From positions 124,001 through 188,000 of the forward strand of contig JAXDAY010000029.1 of the NCBI GenBank assembly GCA_034679345.1: DNA of 64,000 nucleotides, given 5' to 3'. A program made the position numbers and the translations under genes. Source of the DNA: JAXDAY01 sp034679345 (GTDB taxonomy: Bacteria; Eisenbacteria; RBG-16-71-46; CAIMUX01; VGJL01). The stretch's first letter is position 1; every line of letters begins with the position of its first letter. Below are positions 41,654 through 48,722 of the stretch, in pieces. The notes beneath the pieces were generated by a model that was not told the DNA's origin, made no database searches, and saw only the letters and a list, made by a program, of their open reading frames with translations.

Positions 41654-41753
41654 CGAGACCCCTCCTGGCCGACCCCACAGGCTACAGATCGGCCGGCGGC
41701 GACGGTAGGGTCGTTCGCGTGAAGCCGAACTCGCCCTCGAATGCCGGCCGACC

Positions 41754-41759
41754 TAGAAT
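41754..41759 (+). promoter_or_regulatory. Possible -10 box of the UbiE-type methyltransferase gene
   Basis: TAGAAT, the -10 seen at several genes in this window. At a spacing of 17 bases the -35 would be TCGCCC (41731-41736), one base away from the TTGCCC used elsewhere. The start would be near 41766, ten bases from ATG 41776. Confidence 0.35.
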
Positions 41760-41775
41760 GGATCGCGTGGGCGGT

Positions 41776-42510
41776 ATGAGCGGCAAGTGGGATCGAGTGC
41801 TCCCGGGCAATCGCTGGCGCGAGCGCCGGGAGGCGTTGCGTGAGCTCTTCGAGGGGATCGCGCCCTCCTACGACCGCCTGAACCGGTGGCTCAGCCTCGG
41901 AATCGATCGGAGCTGGCGCAGAAGGACGACGCAGGAGGTCCTCATCGATCACCGCGGAGGATGGATCCTCGATCTAGCTTCAGGGACCGGAGATCAGGCA
42001 GCCGACATGATGAGGAGTGATGGCGTGCGCGTCGTTCGCCTCGACCTCTCGGACCTGCTGCTGCGGCGGGCCGTCTCCAAGCTGCCCGCCTCGGGCATGG
42101 CTCCCGCGATCGTCGCCGAAATGGAGAGGCTCCCGATTCGCCCCGGCAGCCTGGATGCCGTGACGATGGCCTTCGCACTGCGGCATGTGGAGAGCTTCGA
42201 AGTCCTACTGGGGGCGTGCGCCTTGGCGCTCCGTCCGGGCGGCCGCCTGGCGTTCGTCGATATGTCGCTTCCCGAGAAGGGTCTTCTCGCCAAGCTCTAT
42301 CGCTTCTATTTCCGCTCGTGCCTGCCTCGCCTCGCCGTCGTATTCGGCGGAGACCGGCGCGCTTACGAGATCATGGTGCGCTCCGTGGAGTCGTTCCCGG
42401 GCTGGGATGGCCTCGCCTCGGCCGCCCGGGCGGCGGGATTTTCGGGGATTCGAGCAATCCGCCTGACCGGGGGAGCGGCGACGCTTTTCGTGGCGCAAAG
42501 GCCGGTCTGA
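41776..42510 (+). CDS. ubiE: Ubiquinone/menaquinone biosynthesis methyltransferase (UbiE/MenG family)
   Basis: The protein has 244 residues; ATG 41776 is used because the family starts at about this point. Typical blocks: FEGIAPSYDRLNRWLSLGID (family N-terminal signature F..IA..YD..N...S.G), ILDLASGTGDQAADM (SAM-binding motif I), RLPIRPGSLDAVTMAFALRH and LRPGGRLAFVDMSLPEKG. The family methylates demethylmenaquinone, giving menaquinone, or a ubiquinone precursor. In this bacterium menaquinone is more likely, but no other menaquinone gene is nearby. Convergent with the 3-hydroxyacyl-CoA dehydrogenase. Confidence 0.9.
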   Translation: MSGKWDRVLPGNRWRERREALRELFEGIAPSYDRLNRWLSLGIDRSWRRRTTQEVLIDHRGGWILDLASGTGDQAADMMRSDGVRVVRLDLSDLLLRRAVSKLPASGMAPAIVAEMERLPIRPGSLDAVTMAFALRHVESFEVLLGACALALRPGGRLAFVDMSLPEKGLLAKLYRFYFRSCLPRLAVVFGGDRRAYEIMVRSVESFPGWDGLASAARAAGFSGIRAIRLTGGAATLFVAQRPV

Positions 42511-42553
42511 GGGGACCGTCGAAGCTGATGCCTGGATCGGCCGCACCGAGAGC

Positions 42554-43411
42554 CTATGGGTATCGGTAGAAGCCGCGGCCGGACTTCCTTCCGAGGTGCC
42601 CGCCGCGGACAAGCCGCTTCAGGATAAGCGGGGCGCGGAAGGTCTCGCTGCCGAGCTCGCGGTGGAGGTACTCGGTCACGGCCAGGCAAACGTCCAGACC
42701 GATCCAGTCGCACATCTGAAGCGGGCCCGTCGAGTGGCGCAAGCCCAGGCGCGCGCTGCGATCGATCTCCTCGACCGTCGCCACGCCGCTCTCGACCATT
42801 CGCATCGCCTCGTTCGCGAGGGCGATCGCCAGCCGCGAGGTGGCGAAGCCGGGAGTATCGCGCACAACGATCGTCTCTTTCCCCAGGTCGGTCGCCACCG
42901 CGCAGGCGCGCTCGATCGCCGCCTCCTCGGTTGCCTCGCCCCAGACGACCTCGACCAGCGGCATGGAGACCGGCGGGTTGAAGAAGTGCATCCCGAGCAC
43001 CCGTTCAGGGCGGGAGCATCGCGCGGCGATCTCCGTGATGGAGAGCGATGAGGTGTTGCTCGCGATGATCGCCGAGGCGGGAGCGGCCTGGGAAGCGGCG
43101 GTCAGCACCTCGCGCTTCAACGCCATGTCCTCCGGCACCGCTTCGACCACCACGCCGGCAGACTCGACCGCCTGGACGATCGAGTCGGTGATGCGAAGGC
43201 GCGCCAGCGCATCCCGCGCGGTCCCCGTTTCGAGACGGCCCGACTGCTCCGCCTCGCCCAGCATCCGCTCCACGCGGTCCCGGGCCTCCCGCAGGGCATG
43301 GGGGAACGGATCGTAGAGAATGACCCGGCGCCCGTGGATCAGCGCGAGAGCCGCGATCCCCGAACCCATCTGCCCCGCGCCCAGCACCGCGAATGACTCC
43401 TTCGTCATCAT
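42554..43411 (-). CDS. 3-hydroxyacyl-CoA (3-hydroxybutyryl-CoA) dehydrogenase
   Basis: The protein has 285 residues, the usual length of the short single-domain Hbd/PaaH family. NAD motif VLGAGQMGSGIAALALIHG, then AIIASNTSSLSITEIAAR and MHFFNPPVSMPLVEV (including the catalytic His in GMHFF and the Asn in FNP). The C-terminal helical domain has RDTPGFATSRLA and ends in a GHLGRKSGRGFYRY block. It oxidises (S)-3-hydroxybutyryl-CoA or related hydroxyacyl-CoAs with NAD+. The first ATG (43411) overlaps the upstream quinone reductase stop by 4 bases, so the two are an operon. Confidence 0.93.
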   Translation of the reverse strand: MMTKESFAVLGAGQMGSGIAALALIHGRRVILYDPFPHALREARDRVERMLGEAEQSGRLETGTARDALARLRITDSIVQAVESAGVVVEAVPEDMALKREVLTAASQAAPASAIIASNTSSLSITEIAARCSRPERVLGMHFFNPPVSMPLVEVVWGEATEEAAIERACAVATDLGKETIVVRDTPGFATSRLAIALANEAMRMVESGVATVEEIDRSARLGLRHSTGPLQMCDWIGLDVCLAVTEYLHRELGSETFRAPLILKRLVRGGHLGRKSGRGFYRYP

Positions 43412-44448
43412 GCCTCCTGATATCCGCGAAGGACGACCTTTCCGAATGCGCGACGATCCTCCAGATAGGCGTGCGCCGCGGGGAGCTCTTCCATGGGGAA
43501 GACCCGGTCCACGATCGCCCGGATCCTTCCATTCGCGACGTACCGCAACGCCTCCTCCAGATCGCGCCGCGAGCCCATCGTGGAGCCCAGGATCGAGAGG
43601 CTCTTGTAGAAGACGCGTCGCAGGTCGACCGCGACCTCCGCCCCTGAAGTGGCCCCGCAGGTGACGAGCCGGCCGCCCTTGGCGAGCGCGCGCAGGCTGC
43701 CCTGCCAGGTCGCCGCCCCGGTGTGCTCCACGACGACATCGACCCCACGCCTCTCCGTCCAGCGGAAGATCGCATCGACGAAGTCGACCTGCCGGTAGAG
43801 GACGGCCTCCTCGGCGCCCAACTCGCGCGCCTTGGCCGCCTTCTCCTCGCTTCCCGCGGTGGCGATCACCCGCGCTCCCAGCGCCCGGGCGATCTGGATC
43901 GCCATGACGCCGATCCCGCTGCCCGCCGCGTGGACCAGCACCGTCTCGCCGGGCCTCAGCTGCGCCCGTTCGACGAGCATGCGCCAGGCCGTCACGAGCG
44001 TCAGCGGCAGGGAGGCCGCCTCGACGGGGTCGAGCCCCTCGGGCATGCGGAGGACCTCACGCTCCGGGACGACGATCCGCTCGGCGCAGCCGCCATCGCA
44101 GCTCTCGCCGCGGATGCGGAAGGCCCGGCAGAGCGGCTCGCGGCCTGAGAGGCATGAAGGACATCTCCCGCATCCGGCCCCCGGAACGACGAGGATGGCC
44201 TCACCGGAGCGCACCCCTGAGACCCCCGGCCCGACCGCGCCGATGCGGCCGGCGATATCCGAGCCCGGGGTGATCGGCAGGGGGAAATGGTGCCCCGGCA
44301 CGCCCCTGCGCACCCAGAGGTCGAGGTGGTTGAGCGCGACGGCATCGACGCGGACCTCGACTTCCCCTTCACCCGGACGCGGGGCGGGGACCTCGACGCG
44401 CCGCAAGCTCTCGGGAGGGCCGTGGCTCTCGATTCTCCAGGCGCGCAC
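43408..44448 (-). CDS. Zinc-binding alcohol dehydrogenase/quinone oxidoreductase family (MDR)
   Basis: The protein has 346 residues. GTG 44448 is used, with GGAAGGAGT six bases upstream; the region before it does not read as protein. MDR fold: VAALNHLD-type start (ALNHLDLWVRRG), ITPGSDIAGRIGAVG, four structural-zinc cysteines in GCGRCPSCLSGREPLC, then nucleotide-binding VLVHAAGSGIGVMAIQIARA (NADPH-type). No catalytic-zinc CxxxGS block precedes these, so it resembles quinone oxidoreductases with a structural zinc. Together with the hydroxyacyl-CoA dehydrogenase, it may serve lipid or acyl-CoA metabolism. Its exact substrate is not deducible. Confidence 0.85.
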   Translation of the reverse strand: MRAWRIESHGPPESLRRVEVPAPRPGEGEVEVRVDAVALNHLDLWVRRGVPGHHFPLPITPGSDIAGRIGAVGPGVSGVRSGEAILVVPGAGCGRCPSCLSGREPLCRAFRIRGESCDGGCAERIVVPEREVLRMPEGLDPVEAASLPLTLVTAWRMLVERAQLRPGETVLVHAAGSGIGVMAIQIARALGARVIATAGSEEKAAKARELGAEEAVLYRQVDFVDAIFRWTERRGVDVVVEHTGAATWQGSLRALAKGGRLVTCGATSGAEVAVDLRRVFYKSLSILGSTMGSRRDLEEALRYVANGRIRAIVDRVFPMEELPAAHAYLEDRRAFGKVVLRGYQEA

Positions 44449-44506
44449 TTGGGACTCCTTCCGTTCCGGCCTCGGCATCGGCTCCGCGTCCCGTCGAGGA
44501 CCGCTG

Positions 44507-44535
44507 AGTCTAGACGGGGTCTCCACCACCGTAAA
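44507..44535 (-). promoter_or_regulatory. Sigma-70-like promoter of the quinone reductase/hydroxyacyl-CoA dehydrogenase operon
   Basis: On the minus strand TTTACG (44535-44530), 17 bases, TAGACT (44512-44507). The start would be near 44500, about 50 bases upstream of the GTG at 44448. It is back-to-back with the GT2 promoter at 44551. Confidence 0.5.
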
Positions 44536-44550
44536 GGCGGGCCCGCGTCC

Positions 44551-44579
44551 TTGCGGGGCAGCAGAGCATGGCGTAGATT
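44551..44579 (+). promoter_or_regulatory. Promoter placing GT2 transcription at its own ATG (leaderless)
   Basis: TTGCGG (44551-44556), 17 bases, TAGATT (44574-44579). The expected start is 44586-44588, and the GT2 ATG is at 44588. There is no Shine-Dalgarno sequence, so the message would be leaderless. Confidence 0.55.
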
Positions 44580-44587
44580 GCCCCTCA

Positions 44588-45451
44588 ATGGAAGCCGCAG
44601 GCTCGCCCGCATATAGCGTCGTCATCCCGGCCTACAATGAGGAGGAGGGAATCGGCGGGGTCATCCGCCAGGTTCAATCCCTTCCCGGCGATCTGGAGCT
44701 CATCATCGTCGACGACGGCTCGACGGACGCGACGGCCGATCGGGCGCTGGCCGCAGGCGCGCGGGTGATCCGCCATCGCGTCAACCGCGGCTATGGAGCC
44801 GCCCTGAAGACCGGAATCCTTGCCTCCCGCGCCCCGGCGGTCGTCATCACCGACGCGGACGGCACCTATCCGAACGAGCGGATCCCCGAGCTCGTGGCGT
44901 TGCTCGAGGACTATGAGATGGTGGTGGGGGCCCGCACGGGCGCCTCCGTCGCGATTCCGATGATCCGGCGTCCCGCCAAGTGGGTCCTGGGCCGGCTGGC
45001 GAACTACCTCAGCGAATCGAAGATCCCGGACTTGAACTCCGGGCTCCGGGCGTTCCGCCGCGAGACGATCCTCCGATACCTGGGACTTCTCCCCTCCGGC
45101 TTCTCATTCACGACGACGATCACGCTCGCGATGCATGTCAATGAACTCACCGTGGCCTACCTGCCGATCGACTACCACGCGCGAAGCGGGCGATCGAAGA
45201 TCCGCCCCATCCAGGACACGCTGAACTTCGCGGCGCTCATCGTGCGCACGACCCTCTACTTCCGTCCCCTGAAGATCTTCCTGCCCGCGGCCGGGATCCT
45301 CCTGCTCGCGGCGGTGGCGATCTTCATCTATAGCTGGCGCTTCACCGACAAGATCATGGACGCGACGGTGACGATCACGATCATGACCGCCTTCCAGGTC
45401 GCGGCGATCGGCATGCTCGCCGATCTCATCGACAAGCGCAGCCAGCGTTAG
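44588..45451 (+). CDS. GT2 family glycosyltransferase (dolichol-phosphate-mannose-synthase-like) with C-terminal TM
   Basis: The protein has 287 residues. Start at ATG 44588, after a promoter that allows no leader. GT-A fold: SVVIPAYNEEEGIGGVI, LIIVDDGSTDATADRAL, VVITDADGTYPNERI (DxD) and PDLNSGLRAFRRE. The C-terminal ~70 residues hold two hydrophobic helices (KIFLPAAGILLLAAVAIFIY and one ending DLIDK). This fits polyprenyl-phosphate glycosyltransferases that load a lipid carrier on the inner membrane. It begins a four-gene operon (GT2, AcpS, unknown, GT4). Confidence 0.88.
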   Translation: MEAAGSPAYSVVIPAYNEEEGIGGVIRQVQSLPGDLELIIVDDGSTDATADRALAAGARVIRHRVNRGYGAALKTGILASRAPAVVITDADGTYPNERIPELVALLEDYEMVVGARTGASVAIPMIRRPAKWVLGRLANYLSESKIPDLNSGLRAFRRETILRYLGLLPSGFSFTTTITLAMHVNELTVAYLPIDYHARSGRSKIRPIQDTLNFAALIVRTTLYFRPLKIFLPAAGILLLAAVAIFIYSWRFTDKIMDATVTITIMTAFQVAAIGMLADLIDKRSQR

Positions 45452-45462
45452 CCGGAGGGGGA

Positions 45463-45864
45463 ATGGTCGTCGGCCTGGGCATCGATCTCATCGAGGTGGA
45501 ACGGGTGGGGCGCACGGTCGAACGCCACGGGGATCGCTTCATGCGCCGGATCTTCCACCCCCGGGAGCTGGAACAAAGCCGAGGCGACCGGGTTCAGTAC
45601 CTCGCGGCACGCTTCGCCGTCAAGGAAGCGGCGTTCAAAGCGCTCGGAACGGGGTGGGCCGCCGGCGTCCGGTGGGTCGACGTGGAGGTCCAGAACCTCG
45701 CTTCCGGCCAGCCGGTCCTCTTGCTGCATGGAGCCGCCGCCGAGCGGGCCCGAGGGCTGGGCGCCGAACGGATGCATGTGACGATCACGCACACGGCTGG
45801 ACACGCGGCCGCTGTCGTGATCCTCGAGACCGCGGGCGGGTCGCCGTCCGCAGGGGGGGCCTGA
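45463..45864 (+). CDS. acpS: Holo-[acyl-carrier-protein] synthase
   Basis: The protein has 133 residues, family length about 120-130. GGAGGGGG precedes the ATG. MVVGLGIDLIEVERV carries the Mg-binding Asp of the GxDxxxxxR-type start, FAVKEAAFKALGTG holds the second metal/CoA residues, and VTITHTAGHAAAVVIL is the closing strand. It transfers 4'-phosphopantetheine from CoA onto acyl carrier protein. Gap of 11 bases from GT2 and a 1-base stop/start overlap with the next gene. Location next to glycosyltransferases is unusual, since acpS usually neighbours pdxJ or alr. Confidence 0.93.
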   Translation: MVVGLGIDLIEVERVGRTVERHGDRFMRRIFHPRELEQSRGDRVQYLAARFAVKEAAFKALGTGWAAGVRWVDVEVQNLASGQPVLLLHGAAAERARGLGAERMHVTITHTAGHAAAVVILETAGGSPSAGGA

Positions 45865-46826
45865 TGCGCTGGCTCGTTATTCTCTTGCTCTTCGCCACGG
45901 CGATTCCGGGGATGGCGCAGCAAGGCGACGCACCGCTCGATCCCTACGCCAACTTCCCGGCCGTTCCTTCCCTGACGATGTACGGAGAGGTCCTCGGCTT
46001 CCGCGCAAAGGTTGAATCGATGATCTCCGCGTGCGGCCGCAACGTCACGCGCGCCGACTCCCTCGTGCCCCTGATCGATCGGCTGGTCGCCGCCTGGGAG
46101 GAGTACGGCGACTATATGGATCGCGAGCACGGCGACTTCCCGAACATGTCGCGCAATCGTCCCTACTGGCTGATCACGACCGACGACGCGGCCGACACTC
46201 TCGCGGACCGCCTGATTCCCGCGCTGCGCCAGTTTACGCGGGCCAATCCGCAGGAGATGCTGGGTCCCATCCGGGCCCAGTGGGAAGTCCAGAGCGAGCA
46301 GCTCGGGATCCCGCGCGGCAAGATGTTCGGATTCCAGCTCGTCGAGCTTGCGCGGCGGGGAGCGATCCTTCGCCGCGAGATGGTGGAGACCTATCCCGGC
46401 GCGATCGCCGACCTGAACGATGCCTACCTTCGATTCCTCTGGGACCTCGCCCAGTTCTACGAACAGCAGCATGGCACCTGGTACGACCGCCACTCGATGC
46501 GGATTGCCCAGGAGGACTGGATCATCCATCGCACCCGGGGGCGGTGCGAGAACCCCAAGTGGGGGTTGATGGCGAGCTTCACCGCGGTCGGCATCGACAC
46601 TTCGTCGACCGACTATATGACCGACAAGTTCATGCACCGACTGATCCTCGTCGATCCTGACTGCCCCGACACGATCGACTTTCTGATGCCGCTGCCGCAC
46701 CACCGCCTGATGGAGGCCGAGATCAGCCGGTTGACGGACAGCCAGCGGGATAGCCTGCTGCGAGGGCTGGTTCGGGCCCCCGATCTGGAGCGCCGTCAGG
46801 AGGGGACGGAGGAGGGCGCGCGCTGA
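45864..46826 (+). CDS. Exported protein of unknown function
   Basis: The protein has 320 residues. ATG 45864 overlaps the acpS stop (TGATG) by one base. Short signal peptide MRWLVILLLFATAIPGMAQQ. The rest is soluble, mainly helical, rich in Asp/Arg. Blocks: WEEYGDYMDREHGDFPNMS, RPYWLITTDDAADTLADRLI, LRFLWDLAQFYEQQHGTWYD and CENPKWGLMASFTAVGID. I recognise no family. The genomic setting between AcpS and GT4 suggests an envelope-related role. It couples by CTGA-type overlap to the GT4 gene. Confidence 0.7.
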   Translation: MRWLVILLLFATAIPGMAQQGDAPLDPYANFPAVPSLTMYGEVLGFRAKVESMISACGRNVTRADSLVPLIDRLVAAWEEYGDYMDREHGDFPNMSRNRPYWLITTDDAADTLADRLIPALRQFTRANPQEMLGPIRAQWEVQSEQLGIPRGKMFGFQLVELARRGAILRREMVETYPGAIADLNDAYLRFLWDLAQFYEQQHGTWYDRHSMRIAQEDWIIHRTRGRCENPKWGLMASFTAVGIDTSSTDYMTDKFMHRLILVDPDCPDTIDFLMPLPHHRLMEAEISRLTDSQRDSLLRGLVRAPDLERRQEGTEEGAR

Positions 46827-48037
46827 GGCCTCGGGTCCTCGCGGTCCTGCCCGATCATCCCCACCCGGCGACCATGGGGGGTCGGGTCCGCAACCTGGCG
46901 ATCCTGACCGCCCTTTCCGGCGCGTTCGACCTGACGATGGTCACCCTTGTGCACGAGCGCCCCCTGCTGCGGGATCCCGGGCCCGTAGCGGATCTCGGGG
47001 AGTGGATCCCCGTTCTCGCGCCGAACCGTCGCAGCCCTCTGCACCGGGCGATCGGCCAGCTCGCCTATCGCAGCCTTGGCCGGCGCTGGACCCGGGAGGC
47101 GTGGTTTCTCGGGACCGCCGCCGTGGCGGAGGTCGTCGAACGCCGCATCGCGGAGAATCCGCCCGACCTCGTCCACTCCGCCTACTGGTTCACCCTTCGC
47201 CATCTCAAGGCCCGCCCTCGACCACCCCTCTGGATTCTCGACACCCACGACGTCCAGTTCGAGCGCTGGGAGAAGCTCGGCGTTCCCCTCTCGCCCGAGG
47301 AGAAGCGGGCTGAGATCGCCGAGCTGCAACGCAACGATCTCGTGATCGCCATCACCCCTCGCGATGCCGATACCTTCCGGCGCGTGACGGGTGGGGGGGC
47401 GCGCATCGAGACGATCGGCATGGGAGTCGACATCGAGGAATGGAGTCGAAAGGGAATCGGTGCGGGGGCCAGGGGAACGACGGTGGTCTACTACGGCAAC
47501 ATGGCGGGGGAAGCGAACCGGCGCGCGGCGGCGCATCTCTGCCGCGATATCCTGCCGGAGCTGCGCAGGATCCGTCCCGGCGTGGAGGTGATGATCCTCG
47601 GCGCCGATCCGGCGGAGGATGTGCTCGAGCTCCGGGAGATCGACGGGGTGACGGTCACCGGAACCGTCGAGGATCCTCGAATCCATCTCGCGCGCTGCGG
47701 AGTCTTCGCGCTCCCCTTCCGCGCCGCCAGCGGCATCCGAAGCCGCGCCTGCGAAGCGATGGCGCTCGGCGTGCCGATCGTCGCTTATCCGGAAACCCTT
47801 GCGGGCATGGGATTCCAGGCCGATCGCGACTATCTCGAAGCGGACGACCCCGCGGGTTTCGCGCGGCAGCTCGCGCGCGTCTTGGAGGATCCCGCTCGGG
47901 CCGACGCGATCGCCGCGTCGGCGCGTCGCGAGGTGGAGCGGCGCTACTCGATCGCGTCGACCTATGGAAGATTCGTGGAGCTCTACGAGAGACTGATCGC
48001 CGAGTCGGCTGCGGCGCGGTCGATGGGACGGCGCTAA
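46823..48037 (+). CDS. GT4 family glycosyltransferase with likely CTG start
   Basis: The protein has 404 residues from CTG 46823, overlapping the previous TGA. The first in-frame ATG (46874) would delete the typical GT4 N-terminus (RVLAVLPDHPHPATMGGRVR), and no ATG, GTG or TTG lies in between. GGAGG sits eight bases before the CTG. Later blocks: HLKARPRPPLWILDTHDVQF, TVVYYGNMAGEANRRAA, PGVEVMILGADPAED, FALPFRAASGIRSRACEAMA and GVPIVAYPETLAG, all of GT4. It resembles the exopolysaccharide-type sugar transferases (TIGR03087). No TM or signal. Last gene of the GT2-acpS operon, followed by a hairpin. Confidence 0.82.
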   Translation: MRPRVLAVLPDHPHPATMGGRVRNLAILTALSGAFDLTMVTLVHERPLLRDPGPVADLGEWIPVLAPNRRSPLHRAIGQLAYRSLGRRWTREAWFLGTAAVAEVVERRIAENPPDLVHSAYWFTLRHLKARPRPPLWILDTHDVQFERWEKLGVPLSPEEKRAEIAELQRNDLVIAITPRDADTFRRVTGGGARIETIGMGVDIEEWSRKGIGAGARGTTVVYYGNMAGEANRRAAAHLCRDILPELRRIRPGVEVMILGADPAEDVLELREIDGVTVTGTVEDPRIHLARCGVFALPFRAASGIRSRACEAMALGVPIVAYPETLAGMGFQADRDYLEADDPAGFARQLARVLEDPARADAIAASARREVERRYSIASTYGRFVELYERLIAESAAARSMGRR

Positions 48038-48041
48038 CGAT

Positions 48042-48072
48042 GACGGCCCCGGCGAGCGTCGCCGAGGCCGTC
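48042..48072. terminator. Bidirectional hairpin between GT4 and HU genes
   Basis: GACGGCC (48042-48048) with CGGCGA (48050-48055), loop GCG, then TCGCCG (48059-48064) and GGCCGTC (48066-48072): a 13-bp stem with one C/A mismatch. It lies five bases after the GT4 stop and 20 bases from the HU stop on the opposite strand. No T-run follows. Confidence 0.45.
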
Positions 48073-48092
48073 GGGAAATCTTGGTGAAGCGA

Positions 48093-48374
48093 TTACTTCC
48101 TCTTGAGGACCTGGTCCTTCAGATTCTTGGCGACGGTGAACTTGACCACCTTCTTCGCCGGGATCTTGATCGCTTCGCCCGTCTGCGGGTTGCGCCCCAT
48201 GCGCGCCTTCCGGTTCAGGACCTTGAACTTGCCGAGCCCGGTCAGGGGAATGTCGCCCCCCTTCTTCAAGGTCTTCTCGACCACATTCGTGAGGCCCATC
48301 AGGAACATCTTCGCCTGCTTCTTCTCGAGCCCGCACTCCTTCACGAGCGCGTCGACCAGTTGGGTCTTCGTCAT
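48093..48374 (-). CDS. HU-family nucleoid DNA-binding protein
   Basis: The protein has 93 residues, the usual HU length. ATG 48374 follows GGAGGGC. MTKTQLVDALVKECGLEKKQ opens helix 1; the beta-arm has GLGKFKVLNRKARMGRNPQTGEA (proline at the arm tip), then IPAKKVVKFTVAKNLKD. It binds the minor groove non-specifically and bends DNA as a homodimer. Single isolated gene. IHF-type residues are not evident, so HU is favoured. Confidence 0.95.
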   Translation of the reverse strand: MTKTQLVDALVKECGLEKKQAKMFLMGLTNVVEKTLKKGGDIPLTGLGKFKVLNRKARMGRNPQTGEAIKIPAKKVVKFTVAKNLKDQVLKRK

Positions 48375-48432
48375 GATTACCAGCCCTCCTTGGGTTCCGT
48401 GAGACCTGTCTCGGCGATTCGAGACCGTCCTC

Positions 48433-48461
48433 TGTTTAACACCGCCCCACGGGGGTGGCAA
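48433..48461 (-). promoter_or_regulatory. Probable promoter of the HU gene
   Basis: Minus strand TTGCCA (48461-48456), 17 bases, TAAACA (48438-48433). Start near 48426 gives a ~50-nt leader to ATG 48374. Confidence 0.4.
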
Positions 48462-48536
48462 CAGGATTCTTCACGGAAAGCCGCGAAAAATGCCCCTCAG
48501 AGAGCAGGATGGGACTCGGAAGGCTCGCAGGTCGCG

Positions 48537-48565
48537 TTGACTACCCGCGGGGCCCTCAGTAGACT
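48537..48565 (+). promoter_or_regulatory. Sigma-70-like promoter upstream of the C25 peptidase
   Basis: TTGACT (48537-48542), exactly 17 bases, TAGACT (48560-48565). Start near 48572. It is one of the strongest matches in the window. Confidence 0.6.
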
Positions 48566-48572
48566 GCCTGCC

Positions 48573-48722
48573 ATGGACTCGGCGCTTCCAGAGCGGGAGA
48601 CCGGGCCGCCGGGCGGGTCGGGTCCATCGTCGAGAAGCGTCTTCCAACAGGCGAGCGCAAGGGGGCGCTTCCGCGCCCCGATCGCAGCGACGCCACGATC
48701 GGAGGAGGTCGGATGCGCATGA
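48573..48722 (+). CDS. Possible leaderless upstream ORF of 49 residues
   Basis: ATG 48573 sits at the predicted transcription start (48572), so the frame could be translated without a leader. It runs 49 codons and ends at 48722, a few bases inside the start of the C25 peptidase gene (48713), so translation of it could affect that gene. Composition is ordinary high-GC (Gly, Ser, Arg, Pro); no signal or motif. It may simply be a leader without function. Low confidence. Confidence 0.2.
   Translation: MDSALPERETGPPGGSGPSSRSVFQQASARGRFRAPIAATPRSEEVGCA

Larger units (their letters stand above)
48375..48712. other. Divergent intergenic region HU / C25 peptidase (338 bp)
   Basis: It holds the HU promoter (48433-48461, minus), the C25 peptidase promoter (48537-48565, plus) and a 140-nt leader of the peptidase gene. 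Inside the leader lies a small open frame, 48573-48722 (see separate entry). I see no RNA gene. Confidence 0.6.
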
